Positions 9,093-22,213 of a stretch of DNA of 64,000 bases are shown piece after piece; position 1 is the stretch's first letter, and every line of letters starts with the position of its first letter. The notes beneath the pieces are model-generated. The model worked only from the letters and a program-made list of their open reading frames with translations, did no database searches and was not told the origin of the DNA. Location of the stretch: positions 19,895 to 83,894 of the forward strand of contig JAKAQL010000001.1 of the NCBI GenBank assembly GCA_021822605.1, written 5' to 3'. This stretch comes from Actinomycetes bacterium. GTDB taxonomy: Bacteria > Actinomycetota > Acidimicrobiia > Acidimicrobiales > Acidimicrobiaceae. The translations under genes were made by a program, and so were the position numbers.

Positions 9093-9950
9093 GTGGTACT
9101 TGAACTGGTGGTGGAGCGAATATTGGTTGATCGAGATACGGGTTTGACCGAGTGTGAACAAAATGTGTCGAGATCCTCGTGGAGCATACCTGACGATAGG
9201 TGATCCGTTGGAACCGAATCCTTCTGGTAGCGGTGCGGATTGTCGGGAACGGTTTGGGTGAGACCGGTTGGGGACCAGAGGATATCTTCGACACCACGAC
9301 GTTCAGGTGGACACGTTCCAGCCTTGGAATGCATGACTCGATATCGTACGAAATGTTGACCGACGGCGAAATCGAGTTAGCTGTTTCAGGTTAGCCTTCA
9401 CTTTGTCGAACGCCGATGGAGGAAATGGGAGGATCGTTCGTTGAGTCCACTGGGTAGATGGACTTTGTCGAAGGGTCTCTGATGGATTGTGACGAGGGAC
9501 CGAGCGATGCGTCATCAGGGAGCGAGATGGGTGTGGGCCGGTTGCAGCTAGCTGTTGGCTGGCTTGTTGACACAACGGGGTACGCAGTTGGCCCTCTCTG
9601 TAGCTGGTGTTAGCGCCGGTGATCATCGTCGATCCCTCCCGAGGTTCTTGAGGACGAGACGCTCCATGAGGACCACGCATGCGTCGGTGAGCACTGCCAT
9701 TGCATGCCAGTCGTGCCTTGGAGCTCGACTGGCATACCCGACCACCGGGAGTGAAAGATACCCTGTCGACCTTCGTGAAGCTTTGGGCTCCTCGGTACCG
9801 AAGTAGGTTCTGTTGCCTTCGGTGTTGGTGCAAAAGGATACGCTCGCAGTGCCGAAGAGTACCGAGTTGAACACAAGCAAGGTCGCTCAGGCCGTCTGGT
9901 CGGAGCTGCGCTGCTGGGAATAGTCGCGTGATCGCCCGGTTGTTACGTGA
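9093..9950. other. Stretch with no convincing gene; possible gene remnant on minus strand
   Basis: No open frame here has a good start, ribosome binding site and protein-like composition together. The only coding-looking segment is on the minus strand at about 9623-9880, where some 85 codons read as plausible protein sequence (for example YLSLPVVGYASRAPRHDW, then AVLTDACVVLMERLV), ending at a stop. I do not recognise the family; it may be a decayed gene fragment. Confidence 0.35.
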
Positions 9951-11189
9951 GTGAGCACGCAAGCGCGTCGACGCTTTTCCCCATGGATGGCCCTTTTTCT
10001 TATCGCCATAGCAGAGATACTGACCTTGAGTGTGTGGTTTAGCGCATCGGTTGTCTCCACACCGTTACAGCATCTGTGGCATTTGAACTCTCTAGAGGTA
10101 GCCTTGTTGACCGCCTCCGTGCAATTAGGGTTCGTCCTAGGTGCACTCATCAGCTCCATCACCGGTACAGCTGACAGGTTCAATGCGCGTTGGATATTCT
10201 TCCTGTCCGCGGTGGGCGGTGCTTTGGTCAATGCCCTCTTCATCTTCAGCAACTCCTGGGAGATGGGGGTGATACTACGCATGCTTACAGGGATAGCGAT
10301 GGTTGGTGTGTACCCGGTAGCGGTCAAACTAGTGACGGAATGGTCACCTGCTCGTAGAGGTACCGCTGTGGGTATCCTGGTTGGTGCGCTTACCCTGGGT
10401 TCGGCACTCCCACACCTCATCCTGTTTGTCGGTGTTAGCGCGCCGTGGCAGGTCATACTGCTGGCTAGCTCTGGTCTGGCACTTCTTGGAGCAGGGATCA
10501 TTGCCTTTCTCCTCCCGAATCCCCCTCGCGAGACACACAGCATCCCTCCCAAGATGTCTCTGGTCTCCTTGCACGCTGTGTTTGCCAACAAGGCAGCCAT
10601 GCTGGCAGACTACGGATACTTCGGACATATGTGGGAGCTCTATGCCATGTGGACATGGTTTCCTGCCTTCGTGTATGCCAGCTTTGTCGCATCTGGCGAC
10701 CGGAGTGGGGTAGTCGCAAGTGCCACCATGATCGGCTTTCTTGTGATAGGCATCGCTGGGGCTATTGGATCGGTGGCTGGAGGTCTTCTCGCCGACAGGG
10801 TTGGACGCACGATGGTAACGAGCGTTGCAATGGCGATGAGTGGGCTCTGTGCGCTTATCATTGGTTTGGCGTACGGAGGTCCTCCATGGGTTGTGATCGG
10901 TATCGGGATGTTGTGGGGGATTACTGTTGTCGCCGACTCTGCCCAATTCTCCGCCGCTGTCACGGAACTTACTACCCCTCAATATATCGGTACGGCACTC
11001 ACGCTTCAGACAGCCATAGGATTTTTCATCACAATAATCTCGATTAACCTGATTGCAGTCGCAAAGAATGCCATCGGCTGGCAGTGGGCGTTTGCCCTAT
11101 TGAGCGTAGGACCATTCCTGGGGGTCTATGCGATGCTGCGCTTACGAGCGCGCGCCTCCTCGTTGATGATGGCCAATGGAAGGCGATAA
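9951..11189 (+). CDS. MFS transporter
   Basis: 412-residue integral membrane protein with about 12 hydrophobic spans in two halves. The loop between spans 2 and 3 carries the degenerate MFS motif GTADRFNARW, and the second half has the equivalent GLLADRVGRTMVT after about residue 275. Resemblance is to the nitrate/cyanate and sugar-acid branch of the superfamily, but the substrate is not determinable. The start is a GTG at 9951. The gene stands alone, with no partner in the same direction. The convergent glycosyltransferase ends 137 bp downstream. Confidence 0.85.
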   Translation: MSTQARRRFSPWMALFLIAIAEILTLSVWFSASVVSTPLQHLWHLNSLEVALLTASVQLGFVLGALISSITGTADRFNARWIFFLSAVGGALVNALFIFSNSWEMGVILRMLTGIAMVGVYPVAVKLVTEWSPARRGTAVGILVGALTLGSALPHLILFVGVSAPWQVILLASSGLALLGAGIIAFLLPNPPRETHSIPPKMSLVSLHAVFANKAAMLADYGYFGHMWELYAMWTWFPAFVYASFVASGDRSGVVASATMIGFLVIGIAGAIGSVAGGLLADRVGRTMVTSVAMAMSGLCALIIGLAYGGPPWVVIGIGMLWGITVVADSAQFSAAVTELTTPQYIGTALTLQTAIGFFITIISINLIAVAKNAIGWQWAFALLSVGPFLGVYAMLRLRARASSLMMANGRR

Positions 11190-11325
11190 GACCTGTGCGA
11201 GGCATGCACCGATGTTGTGCGCGAACCAGCTGCTGTGTCTTGGTCATGCAATGCCGACAGGGTCCGGCTGGTTCGTCAACCATCGTCGCAAGGGCCGCAT
11301 GAGTGGACACTCGCGAAGACCTGGG

Positions 11326-13839
11326 TCAGACCTGTGGGCCTGTTCTCTGCTCTACCTTCACGCGTAGCGTGAGGGCTCCGTCGATGGTCACCGCCTCGAC
11401 GAGAACAGGTGTATCGCCTTCGTGGCGCAGCCTCATCGTCGTCGGGCTGGTTCGTGCACGATCGAGTCTGATGCTGACGGGATCGAAGTGCAGCCAGGAG
11501 GGTACGGCGTTGACCGTTGTCTCATCGATCGAGAAGGTATGGGCCTTGATGGCATAGGGTTCGATCTCCATCGCCCAGAACGTTACCCGGTCGATCTGGG
11601 GAGCCAGCTGATCAGGGAGGATGAGTTCACACTCGATCTCGCCGCCTGGTTCCAAGACGATGGGGTTTGACGGGAAGTAGCGGGCAGGGCGTGGGCAAGG
11701 AAGCTCGATCCCTATCAGGTTCTCTGACCACGGAAGCTGAACCCGGGGTGGCCAGGCTGCCCCGCAGCCGATGTCATTGATCGAGGCGTTCGGGTTGTGG
11801 TAGGGATCGTTCAGAATCTTGGGTGCCCACTTCTTCCAGTAGCGGATGACCTCGGTACCGTAGCGCCCCTTTTTGGCTGGTTCGGTATCCATCCCCCGTG
11901 ACTTTGATTCATGGTGGATCAGCTGAGCTGCCGGGGTGTAGCCGATGTGATAGCCAGCTTCACCGAGCTTGAGGCAGAGGTCGATGTCGTTGAGAGAGAC
12001 GGTGAACTCCTCATCAAAGCCACCGACTTCGTCGTAGGCGGCTTTGGAGACGAGCATGGCGGCTCCCGTCACCGCCGAGAGGCGCTGAGCGAGCATGATA
12101 CGTCCGCCGTGCCCGATCTCGTGGTCCTTGGCCATCTTGTAGCGGTGTCCGGCCTCACCGTTGATGCCAAGGATTACTCCGGCGTGTTGGATGGTATGGT
12201 CGGGATACCAGAGCTTGGCACCCACGGCGGCGATGTTGTCGTGCATACACATCCCAACCATGTCGGTGAGCCAGGAGGCGTTGATCGCCTCCGTGTCGTT
12301 GTTGAGCATGCAGATATAGGCGGCGTCGATCTGAGCGATCGCCCAGTTGTGCATGGCGGCGTAGTTAAAGGGATGCGGATAGTCAAGGACCCGATGATGG
12401 GGACGATTTCTGACCTCGTGAAGGAGCTCGAGCGTCGCAGGCTCGTCGCTTTCGTTGTTGATGATGACCACCTCGTAGTCGGGGTAGTCGGTGATCTCAA
12501 GGCTCTTGAGACACTGCTCGAGCAGGTCACCATGGTTCCGGGTTGGGATCACAATGGCTACGTGGGGTGTACCGGTAGCCTCGAAGTGAACGAGATGGTA
12601 GGCGTCGTCGAGCACTGGTTCTAAGCGGGCCGGGATGCCCCGACGTTCGAGCGCCTCCTCGACTGCTCGGGTGCCGGCGCGCATCGCCTCGGGCTTGAGC
12701 TGGACGCGGATCGCGGTCGAGCCGGCGATCATTCTCCAATGGTAGAGAATGACGGGGATGTGGCGGATTTGGTCTTCGCGAACGGCCTCGGTGATGCGAA
12801 GCGCGAGGTCCCAGTCCTGGGAGCCATCCAGGCCAGTTCGTTGACCTCCGACCTGGTTGAGTTCTTCCCGTCGGACGACGAAGAAGTGGGTCATGTAGTT
12901 CTGGGCAAGAAGCAAGATGGGGTCGAAATCTGGCTTGAAGTACGGACTGTAGCGTTGGTCGGTAACGGTGAGCTTGTCCTCGTCGGAGTAGAGAACGACC
13001 GTGTCAGGGTACCGGTTCAGGGTGGCGACGACCCAACTGAGTGCGTGGGGTCGAAGGAGGTCATCGTGATCCAGGAAACCAACATAGTCGCCGGTGGCCA
13101 TCTGGATTCCGTCATTGGTTGCGGCGGCGATGTTGCCGGTATGCGGGCGAAAATGGGCGATGATCCGATCATCAGCCTCGGCGTACTCGTTGATCACGTC
13201 GCGTACCTCAGGGGTTAGGGAGCCGTCGTCGACGATGCAGAGCTGCCAGTTGGGATAGAGTTGGTGGCGCACGGATTCGATGGCTTCGCGCAGGTAGACG
13301 ATTGGGGAGTTGTAGGTCGGCATGACGATGGAGATGGTTGGCTGGTAGCCGAGCTTGGCGATAAAGGAGCGGATGGCGTCCTCATCAAGTGCCTCATCGA
13401 ACTCGCGAACCCAGCGGAGGTAGGGCTCGATATCGAGCTCTTCTTCTTCGTCTTCGAGGATCAGAGCGTGGTCGGTTGGCGCCGTTGGCTGGCTTTTTTT
13501 GGCGGGGCTCAGCCGTTTGCTCACCGAAGGTGCGAATTTTTCGGTGAGCGCCAACAGGGATGAGGAACGTCCAAGCTCCTCGGAGAGACGTGGAATGACC
13601 TCAGAGCGTAGACCCGTTGAAAGCTGCCGCAGTCCCTTGGTCAACCTCCAGCTTGTCGAACCCAACATCTCTGCGAGCTGTGCATTGCGCTCATCGATTT
13701 GACGCGCGAGATCATCGCGCTCGATCGTGCGATTGTCGAGAACGAGATGGAGGTAGTCGACTTCGCTGATCGGCTGGGCGTCGACGGTACGGGTGATGGT
13801 TGCTGAGGTCGGGCGGTTTCTCCGTCTGGCTGGTGTCAT
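11326..13839 (-). CDS. Two-domain family 2 glycosyltransferase, coupled to purL
   Basis: 837-residue protein with an N-terminal helical region (about 30-90, rich in charged residues, possible coiled coil) and an acidic linker with a run of Glu. A first GT2 domain follows at about 160-380 (SIVMPTYNSP start, VDDGS, metal motif DHDD, and SQDWDLALR). A second GT2 domain lies at about 420-640 (VAIVIPTRNHGDLLEQCL, MLNNDTE as the DxD equivalent, then NDIDLCLKLGEAGY), and a beta-rich C-terminal domain closes the protein. Such tandem GT2 proteins build rhamnan or O-antigen-like polysaccharides at the cytoplasmic face. The ATG overlaps the purL stop as ATGA, so it is translationally coupled to a purine gene, an odd partnership. 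An upstream start at 13884 within purL is less likely. Confidence 0.88.
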   Translation of the reverse strand: MTPARRRNRPTSATITRTVDAQPISEVDYLHLVLDNRTIERDDLARQIDERNAQLAEMLGSTSWRLTKGLRQLSTGLRSEVIPRLSEELGRSSSLLALTEKFAPSVSKRLSPAKKSQPTAPTDHALILEDEEEELDIEPYLRWVREFDEALDEDAIRSFIAKLGYQPTISIVMPTYNSPIVYLREAIESVRHQLYPNWQLCIVDDGSLTPEVRDVINEYAEADDRIIAHFRPHTGNIAAATNDGIQMATGDYVGFLDHDDLLRPHALSWVVATLNRYPDTVVLYSDEDKLTVTDQRYSPYFKPDFDPILLLAQNYMTHFFVVRREELNQVGGQRTGLDGSQDWDLALRITEAVREDQIRHIPVILYHWRMIAGSTAIRVQLKPEAMRAGTRAVEEALERRGIPARLEPVLDDAYHLVHFEATGTPHVAIVIPTRNHGDLLEQCLKSLEITDYPDYEVVIINNESDEPATLELLHEVRNRPHHRVLDYPHPFNYAAMHNWAIAQIDAAYICMLNNDTEAINASWLTDMVGMCMHDNIAAVGAKLWYPDHTIQHAGVILGINGEAGHRYKMAKDHEIGHGGRIMLAQRLSAVTGAAMLVSKAAYDEVGGFDEEFTVSLNDIDLCLKLGEAGYHIGYTPAAQLIHHESKSRGMDTEPAKKGRYGTEVIRYWKKWAPKILNDPYHNPNASINDIGCGAAWPPRVQLPWSENLIGIELPCPRPARYFPSNPIVLEPGGEIECELILPDQLAPQIDRVTFWAMEIEPYAIKAHTFSIDETTVNAVPSWLHFDPVSIRLDRARTSPTTMRLRHEGDTPVLVEAVTIDGALTLRVKVEQRTGPQV

Positions 13840-16022
13840 AGCATTCCAATCTTGGTTGGCCGATTGATAGGGATATGGAGCCAATCCTCGCAGGTGACCG
13901 TGTCGCCACCAAGTTCACCGATCACGATGCCCTCAAGTCCCTCCTGGCTGAGACGATCCAGGAGCGCGGTTGGGTCCGTGGTGGTCAAGAGGAAACGGCC
14001 AGGGTGCTCTCCGATGAGTGCCTCTGCGGTGTCGGCTGGCGGGTGAATTGTGAGCCCTACTCTCGCAAGGCGTGCGAGTCGAACGGCCCCTGCCAGGAGA
14101 CCCCCGGCGCTGAGGTTATGGGCGGCGTTGACCAGCTCCTCGTCGACGACCAGCTCGGCAACCACGTCGAGCAGGTGGTTGAACAGCGGGAGGTCGATCG
14201 CGGGGAAGGCTCCTCGGCGGTCACCGAGGATGGAGGCAAACACCGATCCGGTGAGCGTTGGCGCCTCGCCAGTGGTGACCAAGATGACGGTTCCGTGGGC
14301 CCGACGAGGATCTGGGATTGGATGGGTGGGAAGCGGTCGAAAACCGATGGTTGAGACCACTGGTGTCGGGTCGATGTCGTGACCGTTGGCCTCGTTGTAG
14401 AGGCTAACGTTGCCGCCGATCACTGGAACTCCTACGATGCGTCCGATCTCGGCGATCCCATCGATGGCCCGTGATAGTTGCCACATCACCTCGGGGTGCT
14501 CAGGGTTGCCAAAGTTGAGGCAGTCGACGAGAGCAACGGGGGTGGCGCCGACACAGGCGAGGTTGGCGAGCGAGGCCGCGACGACCGCGACCGTACCCCA
14601 CTTTGGGTCGGCGCGTGACCAGAGTTGGTTGCCGTCGACCGAGAGGGCCATAGCGAGATCGGTACTGCCGATGCCTGGGGCACGAATCGCCAGGAGGGTG
14701 GCATCGGCGCCTGGGGTGACCAGCGTATTGCGAAAGAGCATGTGGTCATAGCGGTGATAGATGGAGCTCGGATCGAAGTCGAGTGCGTCAAGGACGGCCA
14801 GCACAGTGGTGTGCCACTCAGTCGGTGCAATGACGCTCTGGCTCGTTCGAGTATGAAGATCGGCTGGCTCCTGCTGGGGCCGATCGTAGAGCGGTGCTTC
14901 GTCAGCGAGGGCAGCAGCTGGAATCTGGGCGACGAGTTCGCCTCCGAAGTAGGCTCGCAGCACGCCACGACCCGCATAGTCACCCTCCTCGTCGGGTGTG
15001 GTCACCTCACCGATGACGGTCGCCAACACCTCCTGATCCTCACAGATGGCCATGACTGCTGGTAAGTTCTCTGGCGTCACGATGGCGAGCATCCGCTCTT
15101 GGGACTCCGAGCAGAGGATCTCCATGGGTGTCATTCCTGGCTCTCGGACGGGAACTCTGTCAACCCAGACCTTCATGCCGTTGCCAGCATTGGCTGCTGT
15201 CTCTGAGGTGGCACAGGTGAGCCCGGCCCCACCGAGGTCCTGGATGCCCACCACGAGTTTGGCATCGAGGAGGCGAAGGCACGCCTCGATCAGCTTCTTC
15301 TCCTCGAATGGATCGCCAACCTGCACGGAGGGGCGCTTGTCAGCTGACGTCTCATCGAAACCGCTCGATGCAAGCACCGAGACGCCTCCGATCCCATCTC
15401 GACCGGTGGCGGCACCGAGGAGAACCACCTGGTTACCAGCACCGGTGGCGAGTGCTCGCACCAGCTGGCTGGTCTCGGCTATGCCGACGGCGACGACGTT
15501 GACTAGCGGATTCTCACCGTAGGGTGTTGCAAAGTGAATCTCTCCTCCAACCGTTGGCACGCCGACAGCGTTGCCGTAGGAGGAGATCCCGCCAACGACA
15601 CCGTCGAAGATCCAGCGGGACCTGGGGTCGTTCTGATCACCCATCCACAGCGAGTCGAGCAAGGCGGTAGGGCGAGCCCCGACGGTGAAGATATCGCGGA
15701 GAATGCCCCCCACTCCGGTTGCTGCTCCCTGGGTCGGTTCGATCGCGCTTGGATGGTTGTGGCTCTCCATGCGGAGGGCCACCGAGATCGTGTCGGTGGC
15801 TGCGACCACACCTGCATTCTCGCCTGGACCCATGATCACCCTGGGACCCTCAGAGGGGAGGCGGCGGAGATGGATGCGTGAAGACTTATAGGAACAGTGC
15901 TCTGACCACATGATGGAGAACATCGCGAGCTCGACGAGGTTCGGCTCTCTCCCCAGTTGGTGAACTATCAAACTGAATTCGTCTTCGGTGAGGCCAAGGG
16001 GCCGATAGATATCGCTCTCCAC
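13836..16022 (-). CDS. purL: Phosphoribosylformylglycinamidine synthase subunit PurL
   Basis: 728-residue small-type PurL, the ATP-dependent synthetase subunit that converts FGAR to FGAM with ammonia from PurQ and the help of PurS. The N-terminal part has the SEHCSYKSS segment and the signature RMESHNHPSAIEP, with GAATGVGGILRD following. ATP-binding repeats and GNVSLYNE are seen in the second half. Length matches the bacterial PurL that requires separate PurS and PurQ; both are encoded here but about 7-8 kb away on the other strand. The gene reads divergently from the small conserved gene region and leads a two-gene unit with the GT2 glycosyltransferase. Confidence 0.97.
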   Translation of the reverse strand: MESDIYRPLGLTEDEFSLIVHQLGREPNLVELAMFSIMWSEHCSYKSSRIHLRRLPSEGPRVIMGPGENAGVVAATDTISVALRMESHNHPSAIEPTQGAATGVGGILRDIFTVGARPTALLDSLWMGDQNDPRSRWIFDGVVGGISSYGNAVGVPTVGGEIHFATPYGENPLVNVVAVGIAETSQLVRALATGAGNQVVLLGAATGRDGIGGVSVLASSGFDETSADKRPSVQVGDPFEEKKLIEACLRLLDAKLVVGIQDLGGAGLTCATSETAANAGNGMKVWVDRVPVREPGMTPMEILCSESQERMLAIVTPENLPAVMAICEDQEVLATVIGEVTTPDEEGDYAGRGVLRAYFGGELVAQIPAAALADEAPLYDRPQQEPADLHTRTSQSVIAPTEWHTTVLAVLDALDFDPSSIYHRYDHMLFRNTLVTPGADATLLAIRAPGIGSTDLAMALSVDGNQLWSRADPKWGTVAVVAASLANLACVGATPVALVDCLNFGNPEHPEVMWQLSRAIDGIAEIGRIVGVPVIGGNVSLYNEANGHDIDPTPVVSTIGFRPLPTHPIPDPRRAHGTVILVTTGEAPTLTGSVFASILGDRRGAFPAIDLPLFNHLLDVVAELVVDEELVNAAHNLSAGGLLAGAVRLARLARVGLTIHPPADTAEALIGEHPGRFLLTTTDPTALLDRLSQEGLEGIVIGELGGDTVTCEDWLHIPINRPTKIGML

Positions 16023-16067
16023 GCTCTAGGAGCCTACCCTGGCCGTGGTCTCAAGCCTTAGCCTACG

Positions 16068-16096
16068 ATACCATCTCGACCCATACCATCTCGACC
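16068..16096. repeat. Tandem 15-bp duplication upstream of purL
   Basis: ATACCATCTCGACC occurs twice, spaced by one base (unit 15 bp), 45 bp upstream of the purL start codon. It lies where a promoter or operator of purL would be expected. Otherwise the sequence up to 16460 shows no gene. Confidence 0.7.
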
Positions 16097-16460
16097 GATC
16101 AGATGTCGTTGGGAGTAACGTCGTCAGGAGTCATGACGTCAGCGGTGATCGAGCGATCAACGCTGGCCCGGTTGCGACCGAGGTGTGACAGTTCAGATGG
16201 ATTCCGGTCTATGCGATGACCCAATTCCCCCGACAGCAAGCGCACTCCATCACTCAGTCGCGATGGGTCGAGCCATGTGATCAGGCCGTCGTAGGTTCAC
16301 ATTGCCGGCTCACGGTGTGTGGACCGCACGTCAAATAACAACGTCGAGGGCACTTCTTAGAGGAGTACAGTAGAGCTGACCTTGCAGGGATGTGCCGATG
16401 GATGGCTAGGCGATCATCTCAGGGCAAAGACCGGCTCCCTGAGCCTTCGCCGAATAGGCA

Positions 16461-16520
16461 AAACTAACGACAGCTCTCCATTCTCCTGAGCGCTAACCCA
16501 TGAGCGATGGAGAGCTGTCG
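16461..16520 (-). terminator. Rho-independent terminator of the small conserved gene
   Basis: Perfect 14-bp inverted repeat CGACAGCTCTCCAT / ATGGAGAGCTGTCG at 16468-16481 and 16507-16520. Read on the minus strand, the hairpin begins 25 bases after the stop codon of the gene at 16545 and is followed by TTAGTTTT, a T-rich tail. A good intrinsic terminator for that gene. Confidence 0.8.
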
Positions 16521-16544
16521 TCATTCGATCAGCGATGCGTGCGA

Positions 16545-16925
16545 TCAGGCGTGTGGTCGAATGCCGGCCCTTGCGAGCACGGTTGCCGGAACACCGGCCT
16601 CCAACCAGGTCTCGTAGCGGATCCCTTTCCTCACAGAGTAGGAGGAGGCATACTCAACAAACAACTTTTCGAGCTGGGTTCCATCGTTCGCAGAGCCGAG
16701 GCGCTCCAGCTCTTGGTTGAGGTCGGCTCGTTTTTGGAGAAGGTCAACCCGGCGTATTCCACTGACTTCGCTGAGCCGCTTCTCAATCTCCTCCAGCTGC
16801 ATGCGTACTTTGCCCACGTCGCGCTTGCGCCCCCTGCGTGGCTTTGAGGTCTCAAGGTGCGCAAGGTAATCATTGATCGCCTTGTTCTCCATCCGCAATG
16901 AACTCGTAGCTCCCTTATCGGCCAT
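16545..16925 (-). CDS. Conserved actinobacterial small protein, function unknown
   Basis: 126 residues, highly charged. It begins with a short basic stretch, then a KPRRGRKRD motif (about 33-40). A predicted coiled coil follows at about 45-75 (repeats of LEEIEKRLSEV and LLQKRADLNQELERL), and then a compact C-terminal segment LFVEYASSYSVRKGIRYETW leading to VPATVLARAGI. I recognise the pattern (basic patch, coiled coil, S-x-RKGI-Y-W-R-G-VP) from hypothetical proteins in actinobacteria, without known function. The ribosome binding site AAAGGAGC is excellent and a strong terminator follows, so this is a real monocistronic gene. The layout could suit a nucleic-acid-associated dimer, but that is a guess. 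Confidence 0.75.
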   Translation of the reverse strand: MADKGATSSLRMENKAINDYLAHLETSKPRRGRKRDVGKVRMQLEEIEKRLSEVSGIRRVDLLQKRADLNQELERLGSANDGTQLEKLFVEYASSYSVRKGIRYETWLEAGVPATVLARAGIRPHA

Positions 16926-20826
<3,901 letters not shown>

Positions 20827-20887
20827 GAGAGTGTCATAAGAGAGTCAGGTACGATTCGGTGACTCGCTCACAACGAAGGAGATTGTC

Positions 20888-22213
20888 GTGATTCCTCGGT
20901 ACGAATCAGCGGAGTTGACCGCCATCTTCTCCGATCGTAATCGCATGGAGCTTTGGCGTGATGTCGAGCTCGCGGTGGTGCGGGCGATGGCCGACACCGG
21001 CGAGCTGGAACCCAGTCGGGTGGCCCCACTCTTCACCCGTGAGGTAGTGATCGACGACCAGTTCGTTGAACGGGTACTCGCGCGGGAGGCGGTGACCAAT
21101 CATGACCTCGCGGCCTTTGTCGATGTCTTACAGGAGACCTACGATACCCCTGCCGCTCGTTTTCTCCACTTTGGTCTTACCTCCTCTGATATCGTCGACA
21201 CCGCACTCTCACTGCAGATCGTCGGCGCTATGGAGTTGTTGCTCGACGCCGTCGATCACCTGCTCGCTACCTTGCGCTCCCAAGCGCTGGCCTACCGTAC
21301 AACCCCGATGCTCGGGCGAACCCATGGCATGGCCGCAGAACCAACCACCTTTGGAGCCAAGCTTGCGCTCTGGGCGTTGGCGCTCGATCGAGAGCGCACC
21401 CGGCTCGTCCGGGCGAGAGCCCAGATGGCGGTGGGCAAACTCTCAGGGGCGGTCGGAACCTACTCAAATATCTCGCCTGCACTAGAGGCGAGCGCCCTGG
21501 CTTCCCTTGGGCTTGACCCGGCGCCCGCTACCCAGGTGATCGGGCGAGATCGACATGCGGAGGTGATCACCGCCCTGGCCTCAACCGCGGCGATGATCGA
21601 GGGAGGTGCGCTCGAGATTCGCCATCTCGCACGGAGCGAGGTGATGGAGGTCCAGGAACCATTCGCACCCGGCCAGAAGGGCTCGTCGGCCATGCCGCAC
21701 AAACGGAACCCGATCCTCTCTGAACGCCTCTGTGGTATGGCTCGGCTTGCGAGGAGTTTTGTGATCCCGGCTCTGGAGGATATTGCACTCTGGCACGAGC
21801 GTGATATCTCACACTCCTCCGTTGAGCGGATGATGTTTCCCGACGCCTTTCAGCTCGTCTATTATATGGTGACCCGATTTGATCGGCTGGTCGCCGATCT
21901 GGTCGTACACGAGGAGTCGATGGAGCGCAATTTAGCCAACACCCATGGCTTGATCTACTCCCAGAGCCTGCTGCTCGCGATGATCCGCACCGGCCTCGAT
22001 CGGGATGCGGCGTACCGGATCGTGCAAGAGGCCACCACTCGGGTGCTCGCCGGTGATGGTGAGCTCGGTGCCATTCTTGCCAAGGACGCGCGTTGCCCAC
22101 TGCCCGCGGCCACAGTCGAGGAGCTGACCTCACTCGATCGCCTGTTAGCCAACCTCGATTCACTCTTTGGTCGTCTCGAAGCCCTCAAGGGGAGCACATG
22201 GACCTCGATCTGA
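20888..22213 (+). CDS. purB: Adenylosuccinate lyase
   Basis: 441-residue member of the fumarase/aspartase superfamily. PurB acts twice in purine synthesis: SAICAR to AICAR plus fumarate, and adenylosuccinate to AMP plus fumarate. Visible family regions are FGLTSSDIVDTA, the GRTHGMAAEPTTFG segment with its catalytic histidine, and the mobile signature loop SSAMPHKRNP with the catalytic serine. The start is GTG 20888 behind AAGGAGA. The 3' end overlaps purC by 16 bp. Confidence 0.96.
   Translation: MIPRYESAELTAIFSDRNRMELWRDVELAVVRAMADTGELEPSRVAPLFTREVVIDDQFVERVLAREAVTNHDLAAFVDVLQETYDTPAARFLHFGLTSSDIVDTALSLQIVGAMELLLDAVDHLLATLRSQALAYRTTPMLGRTHGMAAEPTTFGAKLALWALALDRERTRLVRARAQMAVGKLSGAVGTYSNISPALEASALASLGLDPAPATQVIGRDRHAEVITALASTAAMIEGGALEIRHLARSEVMEVQEPFAPGQKGSSAMPHKRNPILSERLCGMARLARSFVIPALEDIALWHERDISHSSVERMMFPDAFQLVYYMVTRFDRLVADLVVHEESMERNLANTHGLIYSQSLLLAMIRTGLDRDAAYRIVQEATTRVLAGDGELGAILAKDARCPLPAATVEELTSLDRLLANLDSLFGRLEALKGSTWTSI

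Noticed and set aside
9303..9962. 219-codon minus-strand open frame
   Set aside because: Arg/Ser/Pro-rich shadow-like composition, no ribosome binding site, and it runs into the MFS start.
11911..12624. Plus-strand open frame of 237 codons within the glycosyltransferase
   Set aside because: Antisense shadow of the two-domain GT2 gene; Val/Gly/Asp-rich sequence resulting from its codon bias.
12739..13218. Plus-strand open frame of 159 codons within the glycosyltransferase
   Set aside because: Antisense shadow for the same reason.
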